A stretch of DNA of 64,000 bases from Kitasatospora kifunensis (GCF_014203855.1 NZ_JACHJV010000001.1:682001-746000); one strand, 5' to 3'. Shown: positions 28,046 to 36,800, counted from the first letter of the stretch. Program-made: numbers and translations. Notes: a model not told the origin generated them from the sequence alone.

Positions 28046-28537
28046 GTGGGACGCGAGGACGACCGTGCCATGGGTGATGACGTGTACCAGCCCGATGGCA
28101 GCGAGGTGACCGAGGACACGGGCATTCTCGACCCCGCGGACACGCTCAGCGCCCGCGAGGCCGACCCCTACGACGAGGGCTGGTCGCCGCCCGAGCGGCC
28201 GCTGGCCGTCGAGCAGTGCGGAACCACGGCCCAGGAGCAGGTGGACGGCGAGTCGCTGGACCAGCGCCTGGCCAAGGAGCTGCCCGACCCGACCCTGCAA
28301 CCGCTCGGCGACGACGCGGCCACGGCCATGGCCGCGGACGGTATCGGCGACGCCGCCGACACCGACGGTGAGCCCCTGGACGGCGAGGTCGGCGACCTCC
28401 GCGCCGGGCGCCTGGTCGCCCCGGAGGTGGGCGTGAACCACATGCTCGCCCAGGACGTCGGCATCGACGGCGCGGCGGCCTCGGCGGAGGAGGCCGCCGT
28501 GCACGTCATCCCGGAGGAGAGCGACAGCCTGCTCTAG
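28046..28537 (+). CDS. DUF5709 family protein
   Basis: Acidic soluble protein of 163 aa that matches the actinomycete DUF5709 family across its length: GDDVYQPDGSEVTEDTG, then DEGWSPPERPLAVEQ, GTTAQEQVDGESLDQRLA, DGEVGDLRAGRLVAPE and the conserved end VGIDGAAASAEEAAVHV. Function is not known; such proteins are abundant in Streptomyces genomes and have no catalytic motif. The GTG at 28046 follows GAGGGAGTGCAGA; ATG 28070 is an alternative start. Confidence 0.85.
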   Translation: MGREDDRAMGDDVYQPDGSEVTEDTGILDPADTLSAREADPYDEGWSPPERPLAVEQCGTTAQEQVDGESLDQRLAKELPDPTLQPLGDDAATAMAADGIGDAADTDGEPLDGEVGDLRAGRLVAPEVGVNHMLAQDVGIDGAAASAEEAAVHVIPEESDSLL

Positions 28538-28585
28538 CCAGATGCAGGGGTGGCGCTGCCTTTCGCGGTGCTCAGCGCACGTGCG

Positions 28586-28900
28586 TCAGCGCACCCAGTT
28601 GTGGCCGTTCCAGTGCACCCACTGGCTGCCCTGCTGACGCTCCCAGTAGCGGTGCGACGCGTTCCAGCGCGCCTTGACCCCACCGGACTCGCGCCAGTAG
28701 TAGCCGCCGTCGTGGCGGTCGTGCTTCTTGTCGACCTCCTGGTCCCAGGGGCCGCGCTGCTGGGCGGTGGCCCGCACCTGGCTCGCCGACGCCACGTCGG
28801 AGGCGGCGTACGCGGCAGTCCCCACTCCAGCGGCCAGACCGGACAGCAGAACCGTCAGAGTCGCGACCGCGGTGAGGCGGTTCTTCAACACAGGAGCCAT
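28586..28900 (-). CDS. Small secreted Trp-rich hypothetical protein
   Basis: Protein of 104 aa with a clear signal peptide: KNRLTAVATLTVLLSGLAA followed by GVGTAAYAAS, cleavage expected after residue 33. The mature part is about 70 residues and repeats the idea of an aromatic pair, YYWRESGGVKARW, then RYWERQQGSQWVHW and HNWVR, suggesting a small cell-wall or polymer-binding domain. No named family is recognised. It lies alone, convergent with the DUF5709 gene. Confidence 0.65.
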   Translation of the reverse strand: MAPVLKNRLTAVATLTVLLSGLAAGVGTAAYAASDVASASQVRATAQQRGPWDQEVDKKHDRHDGGYYWRESGGVKARWNASHRYWERQQGSQWVHWNGHNWVR

Positions 28901-29044
28901 GCGGAATTCTCCTCAAGTTGCTTTATCTGTCAGCAGAATTGACTGACAGCCAGATAACTCCTGAAGAGGGTTCCGGTAACGGCTACGAGCGGCGTGACAG
29001 ACATCCATCGAACCGGGCGAGGTCCGGCGAAGGCGTCGGAGGGA

Positions 29045-30757
29045 TCACTGGTTACCGATCTTCAGGAGCTTGACGACCGCCGGCCCGGCCGCCTGTCCGC
29101 CGTGGCCGCCGCCTTCCACCTCGGCGGCCACCGCGAGGTTGCCGCGGTAGGCGGTGAACCAGCTGTTGGTCGGCTTGCCGTCGGCGATCTCGGTGGTGCC
29201 GGTCTTCGATCCGGCGTCCTGGGGGATCCCGGGGACGGCCGCACCGGTACCGGTGCGGGTGGTCTGGTTCATCAGCGAGCGCAGGGTGTTCAGCACCTCG
29301 CCGGACAACTGGCGCTTGGCCTGCACCTGTTGCATGCCGGGGACCAGGATCGGCTGTTTGAAGGTCCCGTTCTGCACGGTCGCCGCGACGGAGGCCATGG
29401 CGAGCGGGTTGGCCTGCACGGCTCCCTGGCCGATGTACTGGGGTGCGGCGCTCGCGGCGTTGCCGGGGGTGGGGATGACGGCGTCGAAGCTGGTGACGCC
29501 AGTCTTCCAGTTCAGCCCCAGCCCGAAGACGTCCTTGGCCAGGGTGGGCAGGGTGTCCGGTTTCAGCACTTCGGTGCTCTTGTCGATGAAGGCGGTGTTG
29601 CAGGACTGGGTGAAGTCGTCCGCGAACGTGTTGCCGGGCCGCGCGTCGGGGAAGTCGTTGTGCAGTGGCAGGCCGGTCACGGTGGTGCTGGACGGGCAGG
29701 GCACCGGGGTGCTCGGGGTGACGCCTGCCTCCAGCAGGGCGGCGGCCGTGACCACCTTCAGGGTGGATCCGGGTGCGGTGGCGCCGAGGAAGGCCCGGTT
29801 CTGGCCGGCGGCCGGGGCGTTGGCGACAGCCAGCACGCCGCCGGTGCTGGGCTCGACGGCCACCAGCGAGGCGGCCCGGGTGCCGCCCTTGGACTGCTCC
29901 TGCACCGCAGCCTCGGCGGCCTGCTGCAAGGCCGCGTCCAGCGTGAGCTTGAGCGGGCCCTGGGGCTTGGGAGCGGTGATGGTGAAGAGCGGGTCCGCGG
30001 CGGTCTTGCCGGAGTCCGCGGTGAGCACCACGCCGGTTCCCGCGTTCTCCGGCGAGCTCGGGGCGTTGGCCTTGAGGCGGTCCAGCAGGGGGGTCAGCGA
30101 TGGGAAGGCGGCCAGCGACTTGCCGTTGCGATCGACCACCGAGGCCGGCGGACTGGAGACCGGCTTGACGGCCAGCGAGGTACCGGGCCCCAGGCGCGGG
30201 TGGATCACGGACGGCGTCCAGTGCACGGCCGGCTTGCCGTCGCTCATCTTCACCACGCCGATCGCGCCGTCGTACCGCCACGGGGTACCGCTCTCGGCGA
30301 ACTCCAGCACGGCCTTGAAGGTGAGGGGGACCAGACCGGGCGGCGGCGGCGCAGTGGACGCGGATGCCGACGGTGACGGTGACGCCGACGGTGACGCGGC
30401 GGCCGGGCCACTGGCGGTGAGACTGACCGCACTGGGCTTCACGTTGTCACGGAACGCGGTCAGTGCGGTCGTCGCGGCCGTCGGATCATCGGTCAGGGCC
30501 CCTGCCTTCACCAGGTCGCCCTTGGCCCAGGCCTCCAGGAACGCCTGGGCGCCGGCCGCAGCCTGCCCTGCGGCCGGCGCCTCGGCCACCACCGTCCGGG
30601 GCGACGACACCGCGGCCTTCGGGCCCGGCCCGCCGCTGGTGAGCTCCCAGACGCCGTAGCCCGCCGTGCCGAGCACGGCGGCGCCGCCGCACACGGCGAC
30701 TATGCCGACCTTGGCGCCCTTGTTTCTCTCTCGCACTGCCCAACCCTTCAAGGCCAT
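29045..30757 (-). CDS. Penicillin-binding protein, transpeptidase with MecA_N-like domain
   Basis: Peptidoglycan DD-transpeptidase of 570 aa, anchored by one N-terminal membrane segment (KVGIVAVCGGAAVLGTAGYG). An NTF2-like MecA_N domain (about 65-165) is interrupted by a Ser/Pro/Ala-rich stretch, then a dimerisation region, then the penicillin-binding domain from about 255. Its motifs are intact: STLK with the catalytic Ser (APGSTLKVV), SCN (SxN motif) and KTGTTE. Streptomycetes carry several such PBPs that contribute to wall synthesis, sporulation or beta-lactam tolerance. No FtsW/RodA partner is adjacent. The upstream region is shared with a divergent lectin gene. Confidence 0.9.
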   Translation of the reverse strand: MALKGWAVRERNKGAKVGIVAVCGGAAVLGTAGYGVWELTSGGPGPKAAVSSPRTVVAEAPAAGQAAAGAQAFLEAWAKGDLVKAGALTDDPTAATTALTAFRDNVKPSAVSLTASGPAAASPSASPSPSASASTAPPPPGLVPLTFKAVLEFAESGTPWRYDGAIGVVKMSDGKPAVHWTPSVIHPRLGPGTSLAVKPVSSPPASVVDRNGKSLAAFPSLTPLLDRLKANAPSSPENAGTGVVLTADSGKTAADPLFTITAPKPQGPLKLTLDAALQQAAEAAVQEQSKGGTRAASLVAVEPSTGGVLAVANAPAAGQNRAFLGATAPGSTLKVVTAAALLEAGVTPSTPVPCPSSTTVTGLPLHNDFPDARPGNTFADDFTQSCNTAFIDKSTEVLKPDTLPTLAKDVFGLGLNWKTGVTSFDAVIPTPGNAASAAPQYIGQGAVQANPLAMASVAATVQNGTFKQPILVPGMQQVQAKRQLSGEVLNTLRSLMNQTTRTGTGAAVPGIPQDAGSKTGTTEIADGKPTNSWFTAYRGNLAVAAEVEGGGHGGQAAGPAVVKLLKIGNQ

Positions 30758-31198
30758 CCATCACGCGGTCCACGCGGCCGCACCCGTCACGCCCGCACCG
30801 TCCGGTCGAGGCGAAATCAGGCATCAGGCCGCATATGTCACAAGTAGTGACGTAGTGGCAGCGCAGACAGTTCCCGCACGAACCAGGGCACGTGGCGCAC
30901 CGGGTCTGCGGTCAGCCCGGCCGGCGTTCGGCAGGTCAGGTCAGGTCAGGTCAGGTCCAGCGGCATCTTGAGCATCGCGCACTCGTTGATCCCGACGTCG
31001 TGACCGCCCAGTTGTTCGCATGGTGGTTCCGCGTTCCGGCCCTACCACGGGAGGGTCAACCCTGTCCCGAGTTCCACCGCCCTGATCTTCTCCGGCTCCC
31101 GCGCGGCTACCCTGACACTTGATCACTTTGGATCACCAGACATGAACCCGGAGTCACGATTCCCTTCTCCGGTTTCCGCCGAAACGAAGGAGCCCTCA
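30758..31198. other. Intergenic region (441 bp) between divergent PBP and lectin genes
   Basis: Holds no believable gene. It should contain the two divergent promoters. The only notable structure is a pentanucleotide run, listed separately. A TTGATCACTTTGGATCA segment at about 31120-31136 has a short GATC-based symmetry of uncertain meaning. Confidence 0.4.
30933..30957 (+). repeat. Microsatellite (AGGTC)x5
   Basis: Five perfect copies of AGGTC in the divergent promoter region between the PBP and lectin genes. Because the unit is not a multiple of three and lies outside genes, copy-number change could only affect promoter spacing or transcript leader length. Confidence 0.8.
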
Positions 31199-31585
31199 GT
31201 GTCCGACGCGTACGCCTACATCAGCGGCAACAAGGCCGAGATCAGCCTTCCTGCCGGTGCAAAGGTCACCGTGAAGGCGAAGACCAACTCGACCTTCACC
31301 CAGACGGTGAAGGTCACCAGCAAGGACGGCAGCGTGGATCTGCTGTTCACCGGATCCGGCGAACGCAACACCTTTGCCGGACAGGAAACCATCACCGGAC
31401 CGAGCCAGCTCGTCGCCACCTTCGAGTACAGCGAGAGCGACGGCTCCGTCAAGCCGAGCAAGCTCAACAGCGGCGGCCCGTACCAGATCGGCGCCTACAA
31501 CCTGATGGTGATCGTCGCGGAGAACGGCGACGACGCCGACTACAACGATGCCATCCTCGAATTCAGCTGGTACACGCCGAAGTAG
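31199..31585 (+). CDS. LecB (PA-IIL)-like calcium-dependent lectin
   Basis: Protein of 128 aa. GTG 31199 follows GAAGGAGCCCTCA, a proper ribosome site; the longer frame from 31142 lacks one. The C-terminal block ENGDDADYNDAILEFSW aligns without gaps with the calcium loop of LecB (EDGTDNDYNDAVVVINW), keeping the ligands equivalent to Glu95, Asp99, Asp101, Asn103 and Asp104. The upstream TNSTFTQTVKV aligns with the LecB sugar loop around Asn21 (NSSGTQTVNV), so the specificity triplet reads S-T-F instead of S-S-G. The C-terminal Gly carboxylate that completes the LecB site is replaced by YTPK. No signal peptide. A role in binding fucose- or mannose-type sugars is likely by homology. Confidence 0.8.
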   Translation: MSDAYAYISGNKAEISLPAGAKVTVKAKTNSTFTQTVKVTSKDGSVDLLFTGSGERNTFAGQETITGPSQLVATFEYSESDGSVKPSKLNSGGPYQIGAYNLMVIVAENGDDADYNDAILEFSWYTPK

Positions 31586-31662
31586 TAGACGCAAACGCCG
31601 GACATACCGACCGCCCGCCCCTGGTGCTGCCGGGCCGGCAGGGGCCGGTCATCGGTCGGCCG

Positions 31663-31710
31663 AATGACGGCGGCGCCCCGCGCGTTGGGGGCGCCGCCGC
31701 CCACGTCATT
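31663..31710 (+). terminator. Hairpin terminator after lectin gene
   Basis: CGGCGGCGCCCC (31668-31679) pairs perfectly with GGGGCGCCGCCG (31688-31699), and outer AATGAC (31663-31668) matches GTCATT (31705-31710). It is placed 78 bp after the lectin stop. The long GC stem is typical of an actinomycete terminator. Confidence 0.65.
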
Positions 31711-31890
31711 GCCGAGGAGAGCGACGGCGTGTTCAGCCGGCTCCCATCAGGAAGAGGCGGCGGTGAGCGCCGAACCGCAGCGCGGTGAGGTCGTGGCCGC
31801 CCCCGGGCTGGGGTACCGGGCTGGGATTCGGCCTCCTGCCCCCTCCCTCTCCTGTCTTCTCCCTGTCTTCTCCTTGAGGTGCTTGCGTCC

Positions 31891-33177
31891 ATGTCCCGTC
31901 CCACCTCCGCCCGGCTGTTGATCCGCGGCGGCCGCCTGCTCACGATGGACCCCGACCTGGGCGACTTAGCCCGGGCCGACATCCTGGTCGACCACGGGCG
32001 GATCGCCGAGATCGAACCGGACCTCGGTGAGGTCCCCGGAGCGGAGGTGATCGACGCCACCGGCCGGATCGTCATCCCCGGATTCGTCGACACCCACCGC
32101 CACATGTGGCAGGCGGCCCTGCGCCAGATCGCGCCCGACCACACACTGAGCGACTACTTCCGCGACGTGCGCGGCCTCCTGGCGCCGCAGATCCGTCCCG
32201 AGGACGCCTACCTCGGCAACCTGCTGAGCGCCCTCGGCGCGCTGGACGCCGGTGTGACCACCGTGCAGGACATCGCCAACCTCCAGGGCGGCCCGCAGCA
32301 CACCGACGCCCTGGTCCAGGCGCTGAAGGACTCCGGCGCCCGGTCGGTCTTCGCCTACGGCACCACCGGCGCCGGGGCCGGCCTCTCCCGCGACGCGGTC
32401 CGGGTGCGCCGGCAACTGCTCCCCGACCAGGACGCCCTGGTGACCATGGCGCTCTGCGTGGACTCCCCCCAACCGCAGACGGTCCATCAGAACACCGTGC
32501 TGGCCCAGGAACTCGGTCTGCTGACGGCCATGCACATGAACCAGCCCGCGTCGGCCCGGCCCGTCTCCACCCTCGCCCGGCTCGGCGCGATCCCGCCCGG
32601 CACCCTGTTCATCCACGGCAACCGGTTGGACGCCGCCGAACTCCAGGTGATCGCCGACTCGGGCGGCGCACTCTCCATCTCCCCGGCGATCGAGCTGATG
32701 ATGGGCCACGGTCTGCCGCCGATCACCCTCGCCGCACGCCTCGGGGTGCCGGCCTCGCTGAGCGTGGACGTCGAAGTGGCGGCGGCCAGCGACATGTTCA
32801 CCCAGATGCGGGCCGCCTTCCAGAGTGCCCGGTACGCCTACTACCAGGACCCGGAGCCGCACAACGACCTGCCCACCGTGCGCCAGATCCTCGAACTGGC
32901 CACGCTCCAGGGCGCGCGGGCCCTCGGCCTGGCGGACCGGATCGGCTCGCTGACCCCGGGCAAGCAGGCGGACCTGGTCCTGCTGCGCACCGACCGTCCG
33001 GGGGTCGCCCCCGCCCACGACCCGTACGGCACCGTCGTCCTGGGCATGGACCGAGCCGACGTCGAGACGGTCCTGGTGGCCGGAACCCCCGTCAAGCGAC
33101 ACGGCGAACTGCTCCACCCCGGCCTGGCCGAGCTGACCGAGGCGGCACACCGACTGCGCGAGAGCCTGTCCTTGTAG
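31891..33177 (+). CDS. Amidohydrolase (TrzN/AtzB-like chlorohydrolase/deaminase subgroup) with a TTA codon
   Basis: Metal-dependent hydrolase of 428 aa. FVDTHRHMWQ (HxH) near residue 68, AMHMN, FIHGNRL and SVDVEV supply the remaining metal and catalytic residues; the end GSLTPGKQADLVLL is the family's closing segment. Members deaminate or dechlorinate N-heterocycles; the substrate here is unknown. ATG 31891 is preferred to GTG 31879, whose own ribosome site would be too close. Codon 26 is TTA (31966-31968), so translation would depend on the bldA leucyl-tRNA in Streptomyces, tying expression to later growth. It stands alone between two unrelated genes. Confidence 0.85.
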   Translation: MSRPTSARLLIRGGRLLTMDPDLGDLARADILVDHGRIAEIEPDLGEVPGAEVIDATGRIVIPGFVDTHRHMWQAALRQIAPDHTLSDYFRDVRGLLAPQIRPEDAYLGNLLSALGALDAGVTTVQDIANLQGGPQHTDALVQALKDSGARSVFAYGTTGAGAGLSRDAVRVRRQLLPDQDALVTMALCVDSPQPQTVHQNTVLAQELGLLTAMHMNQPASARPVSTLARLGAIPPGTLFIHGNRLDAAELQVIADSGGALSISPAIELMMGHGLPPITLAARLGVPASLSVDVEVAAASDMFTQMRAAFQSARYAYYQDPEPHNDLPTVRQILELATLQGARALGLADRIGSLTPGKQADLVLLRTDRPGVAPAHDPYGTVVLGMDRADVETVLVAGTPVKRHGELLHPGLAELTEAAHRLRESLSL

Positions 33178-33271
33178 CGGGTGCACGGTGTAATCGAGTT
33201 GCGGGCCAATCACCGGTCCCGGTAGAACAGTGCCCCGGATCTATCGCCGAACACGAAAGGAGGGCAAGCCG

Positions 33272-33325
33272 ATGACCAGCATGATCACCGCGCCCAAGCC
33301 CTCCCGGGGCACGCACAACCGCTGA
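33272..33325 (+). CDS. Possible 17-residue leader or regulatory peptide
   Basis: An ATG preceded by AAAGGAGGGCAAGCCG, one of the strongest ribosome sites in the window, opens an 18-codon frame ending in TGA: MTSMITAPKPSRGTHNR. It ends 39 nt before the acetyltransferase start. It could be a leader peptide controlling that gene, or a small expressed peptide in its own right. Cysteine, acidic residues and a recognisable RiPP leader are absent, so a modified-peptide precursor is less likely. Only the site and frame are seen; expression is inferred. Confidence 0.4.
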   Translation: MTSMITAPKPSRGTHNR

Positions 33326-33364
33326 CCTCGGAGCGGGCGGGCGCACTCTTCACCGGAGTAAGCC

Positions 33365-34345
33365 TTGACCGCAGTTCCTGCCGTACCTTCTACTCCCACT
33401 GCTCCCACTACTCCCGCTCTTTCGCATGACCTGATCCTGCGTCCGATCACCGGATCGCAGGAGGTCGAGCTGTTCAACCAGCTCCCCTACGTCTTCAACC
33501 ACGAGGTCGCCGACGACCTCTCCACCGGCCGCCGGCGCCACGCGTGGCTGTGGGTCGCCCTGCGGGGTGACCGGGTGCTCGCCCGCGTCGGCTGGTGGTG
33601 CCGTCCGGGCGACGACGCTCCCCTGCTGTTCGACATCCTCGACTACGCCGAAGACCACCAGGACGTCGGCCAGTTGCTGTTCGAGACAGCACAGGCCGCG
33701 GTCTTCCCCGAGAACGGCACCCCGGTCAAGTACACCCGCATGATCCCCGCCGACTGGCGCACCGACCCGGCGGCCCGACGCGCCGTCGAGGGCCGGACGG
33801 CGATCGTGGAGCGCTGCGGCGCCAGGCCCTTCGTGGAACGGCTGCGCTTCGAGTGGCTGCCGGGCACGCCGATTCCCGCACCCAGCGGTCGGCTGACCTT
33901 CCGACAGGTCGCGGGCCGGGAGGAGCTCCTCGAGGTGATGACCGACGTCCTGGCCGGCACGCTGGACGCGCACAGCCTGCTGGACCTGCGCACGATGACC
34001 CCTCGTCAGGCCGCCGAGGAGCACTACGACGAGGAACTGGCGCGGTACCCCAGCCCCCGCGACTGGTGGCGCCTGGCCACTCTTCCCAGCGGCGAGCCAG
34101 TGGGCTTCGTGATCGCCGCCCAGGGCAACTACCACCCGATCATCGCCTACATCGGAATCCGCCCCGCCCACCGCGGCCACGGCTACATCGACGAGCTGCT
34201 CGCCGAGGGCACCCGCGTCCTGGCCGCCACGAACCCCGCCCGCATCCGGGCCACCACGGATGTCGGCAACCACCCGATGGCCCAGTCCTTCCTGCGTGGC
34301 GGATACGTCAACTTCGAAGGCGAGATCCTGCTGGCCTGGGAGTGA
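33365..34345 (+). CDS. GNAT family N-acetyltransferase
   Basis: Protein of 326 aa from a TTG start (CCGGAGTAAGCC upstream). After a Pro/Thr-rich N-terminus there are two halves related to the GNAT fold. The C-terminal half is the active one: VGFVIAAQGNYHPIIAYIGI for the central strands, then RPAHRGHGYIDELLAEG, the acetyl-CoA pyrophosphate-binding loop (R/Q-x-x-G-x-G/A), and NHPMAQSFLRGGY near the end. Substrate unknown. A short ORF with a strong ribosome site lies just upstream and may be its leader. Confidence 0.82.
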   Translation: MTAVPAVPSTPTAPTTPALSHDLILRPITGSQEVELFNQLPYVFNHEVADDLSTGRRRHAWLWVALRGDRVLARVGWWCRPGDDAPLLFDILDYAEDHQDVGQLLFETAQAAVFPENGTPVKYTRMIPADWRTDPAARRAVEGRTAIVERCGARPFVERLRFEWLPGTPIPAPSGRLTFRQVAGREELLEVMTDVLAGTLDAHSLLDLRTMTPRQAAEEHYDEELARYPSPRDWWRLATLPSGEPVGFVIAAQGNYHPIIAYIGIRPAHRGHGYIDELLAEGTRVLAATNPARIRATTDVGNHPMAQSFLRGGYVNFEGEILLAWE

Positions 34346-34413
34346 GACGCTCCAGGAGCTCCGTCACGCCGTCCACTTGGGATTCGTTGGTGACGGCGAG
34401 GGCTCGTTCGACC

Positions 34414-35226
34414 TCACGGGGCGGTGGAACACGCGATGATGGCCTCGTCGAGTCTGGACGTCTGCGCATCGTCGCCGGACGCTTCCCGCTGCTTGAGCCG
34501 GCGCAATACGAGAAGCAACTCCGGCGCGGCCAACTCGAACGCAGCCTCGATGAGGTTATCGACGGGGTCACGGCCTTCCAACGCCGCGCCCAACGCCGCC
34601 AGCATGCGCCGATCACCACGCAGGGCCAGGCCGAGAAACGCCTCCCCGGCCGTGTCCGAGTCCGGATCGCCCACCCGCTCCAACAGGGCGCCACGGATCC
34701 GCTCGCAGTCACCCGTCGATTCCAGCCTCAGGCCGAAGGTCGCCCAATCACGGACATAATCCGACCGATCGCCACTGAGCCGAATCAGCGCGTCGACAGC
34801 TTCCGGGCAGGCGGGGTCTCCAGCGACCGACGGCAGCGCGAACGCCACCGCCTGGCGCACCTCCTCGTCCTGGTGCCCCTCCTGCCCCAGCACGGCGGCA
34901 AGGCCTCGAGGGTCGGCGAGATGACTCAATGCCACGACCGCTGACTGGACCACGTCAGTCCGCCGGTCGTCACAGGCCTCGATGACGACCGGCAGAGTTT
35001 CCTCCAAGAACGGGCGCCCGGCACCGAAACCGAGCTGACCCAGAACACTCAGGCCGATCATCCGCTCGCACATGTCCTCGGCGCGAGCCACCACGCACGC
35101 GGCCTCAAACGCCGACCGATCCGCACGGCGGTGGAACTCACCGACGACCCGCCAATATTCATGCTCGTCCTGGTCCAAGAGGGCTGCAGCGCGCAGAACT
35201 TCGAGATCGTCATCGCCACTGGTCAT
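34414..35226 (-). CDS. HEAT-repeat protein
   Basis: Soluble protein of 270 aa made of HEAT/PBS-lyase-type helical repeats: DVVQSAVVALSHLADPRG, EEVRQAVAFALPSVAGD and YVRDWATFGLRLESTGD are successive copies of about 30-35 residues. Such proteins are binding scaffolds and carry no catalytic site. ATG 35226 follows CTGGAGGGC; the frame continues nine residues further up but without a better site. It lies alone; no partner is evident. Confidence 0.8.
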   Translation of the reverse strand: MTSGDDDLEVLRAAALLDQDEHEYWRVVGEFHRRADRSAFEAACVVARAEDMCERMIGLSVLGQLGFGAGRPFLEETLPVVIEACDDRRTDVVQSAVVALSHLADPRGLAAVLGQEGHQDEEVRQAVAFALPSVAGDPACPEAVDALIRLSGDRSDYVRDWATFGLRLESTGDCERIRGALLERVGDPDSDTAGEAFLGLALRGDRRMLAALGAALEGRDPVDNLIEAAFELAAPELLLVLRRLKQREASGDDAQTSRLDEAIIACSTAP

Positions 35227-35374
35227 GCCCTCCAGGATAGACAGACCACCCAAGTGCCGCTCGGATTATCGTTCGTCATCGGCGACACGCGGCAAGCTGA
35301 CAGACATCGGCCCAAGCAGCACAGTAGCCCCCACGCCACGCATCAGCCGGGGGCCACTGAGGACTGCTGGTACG

Positions 35375-35599
35375 TCAGGAGCCGGCAGGGAAGCCCCCTG
35401 CCCGCAGGCCGGTGATGAATGACCGCCAGGCGTCGGCCTCGAAGATCAGTGCAGGTCCGTGCGGATCCTTTGAATCCCGGACCACGGTCTCGCTGCCAAG
35501 CAGCGTGCCGGCGCACTCGACGCAATTCTCCTGGCCATTGCTGTACGAGGACTTTCGGAAGCTCAGACCATGGGCAGAGGTACCGAAGAGGTGGATCAT
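35375..35599 (-). CDS. DUF397 domain protein, second Scr1 pair
   Basis: Protein of 74 aa with the DUF397 pattern: LSFRKSSYSNGQENCVE, then VVRDSKDPHGPALIF, ending WRSFITGLRAGGFPAG. The DSKDPHGPAL block is identical to that in the DUF397 protein at 1.0 kb. Its ATG overlaps the stop of the regulator gene (ATGA, 35596-35599), so the pair is translationally coupled. Confidence 0.88.
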   Translation of the reverse strand: MIHLFGTSAHGLSFRKSSYSNGQENCVECAGTLLGSETVVRDSKDPHGPALIFEADAWRSFITGLRAGGFPAGS

Positions 35600-36447
35600 T
35601 TGGTCAGCCTGTCTTTCAGATCGATGATGAATTCGAGCGACTTCTCCAGGGACAGAGCCTCAGCGGTGACCTTTTGGAAGATCGCTTTGTATCGGCCTAC
35701 ATCAGAGTGATCCTCGATCCAGAGACTGCTGCGTGCAGTAGGAACGAGAACAACATCAAGACCGCTTTGATGAGGGAAGTTGATCCCCGTAAACGCACCA
35801 TCCATGCCCGGGTGCACTGCGGCATCGATCGGCATGACCTGGATGTTCACATTGGACAAGTGCGTCAAGCCGACAAGTCGCTCCAGCTGACCGGCCATCA
35901 CACCCGGGCTCCCCACTCGCGCTCGCAGGGCTGCCTCGTTGATAACCGCCCAGATCTCTGGCGGACTTGGCCGAGTGAGGATCGACTGCCGCGCCACGCG
36001 GATCTCGACTTGCGCATCGATACCGACGGCTGGATTACCCAGCTGAGTGATCACCGTGCGCGCGTAGTCCGCAGTCTGGAAGAGTCCAGGGACGAAGAAC
36101 GTCTCATAGAGTTTGATCTCCGACGCCTCGGCTTCGAGGGCGATGAGGTCACTGAGCCGCGGCGTCAGAACCTCACGGTAGCTCTGCCACCAACCACGCT
36201 TGGCGGCGTTCCGGGTGACCTCCAGAAGAATCTTGGTCAGCTCCGCATCGGCTTCGTAGAACTCAAGGAGCTCTGCAACTTCCTTTTCGCGTACGGCTAC
36301 CTTGGCGTTCTCCATACGGCTGATCTTGGACACACCCCACCTGGGAAGGTTGTGACTGACCTCCTCGGCCGACAGCCCCTTCGCCTCGCGGAGTCGACGC
36401 AGCTCAGCACCAAGTTGCCTGCGTCGAACGGTCTGTGCGAGTGCCAC
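35596..36447 (-). CDS. Scr1-family helix-turn-helix regulator (XRE HTH + DUF5753), second pair
   Basis: DNA-binding protein of 283 aa. The helix-turn-helix is at about 11-65 (LGAELRRLREAKGLSAEE, then WGVSKISRMENAK). The DUF5753 part carries YETFFVPGLFQTADYAR and NIQVMPIDAAVHPGMDGAF. It resembles the regulator at 0.2-1.0 kb in architecture but differs clearly in sequence, so the two are paralogues rather than a recent duplication. Coupled to a DUF397 gene. The pairs stand on either side of the biosynthetic cluster, though no regulatory link is shown. Confidence 0.9.
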   Translation of the reverse strand: MALAQTVRRRQLGAELRRLREAKGLSAEEVSHNLPRWGVSKISRMENAKVAVREKEVAELLEFYEADAELTKILLEVTRNAAKRGWWQSYREVLTPRLSDLIALEAEASEIKLYETFFVPGLFQTADYARTVITQLGNPAVGIDAQVEIRVARQSILTRPSPPEIWAVINEAALRARVGSPGVMAGQLERLVGLTHLSNVNIQVMPIDAAVHPGMDGAFTGINFPHQSGLDVVLVPTARSSLWIEDHSDVGRYKAIFQKVTAEALSLEKSLEFIIDLKDRLTK

Positions 36448-36800
36448 GCTGCCCCTCTCCCATAGCTGTCACTGGATCAGTGTGCCCGGCCACCAGAGGC
36501 CTCCGCCACCAATAACGGCGAGCCTAAGCGCTCGAATCGGGGTTCGATGAGCAATTTTGCAGTTTCTGCCCAGCCGTCTTGCATCATCACGCCAGATGGG
36601 TCCACACTCTAGGTAGCGTGATGCACGCGGCGAGTGATCACTTGCTTTGTGCTTGCCAGCTGCACCTTCACGCCTTCTTGTTCCGCGTGATCTTGACGGT
36701 TCGTCACCGGGCATTCCCGTGCCCGCGTCCGGCCGTCCCCGGGGCGCCCATCCCATGCGCCCGCCTCGTTCAGCAGCCGTGCCGCACAGGGAGCTTCACC
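36448..36800. promoter_or_regulatory. Divergent intergenic region with short GCAA/TTGC inverted repeat
   Basis: 353 bp between the minus-strand Scr1 regulator and the plus-strand ATPase gene, with no believable gene. GCAATTTTGC at 36551-36560 has inverted arms GCAA and TTGC around TT, similar to the TGCAATTGCA core in front of the other Scr1 regulator at 68-77. This may be a shared operator element. The region is noticeably less GC-rich than the flanking genes. Confidence 0.35.
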
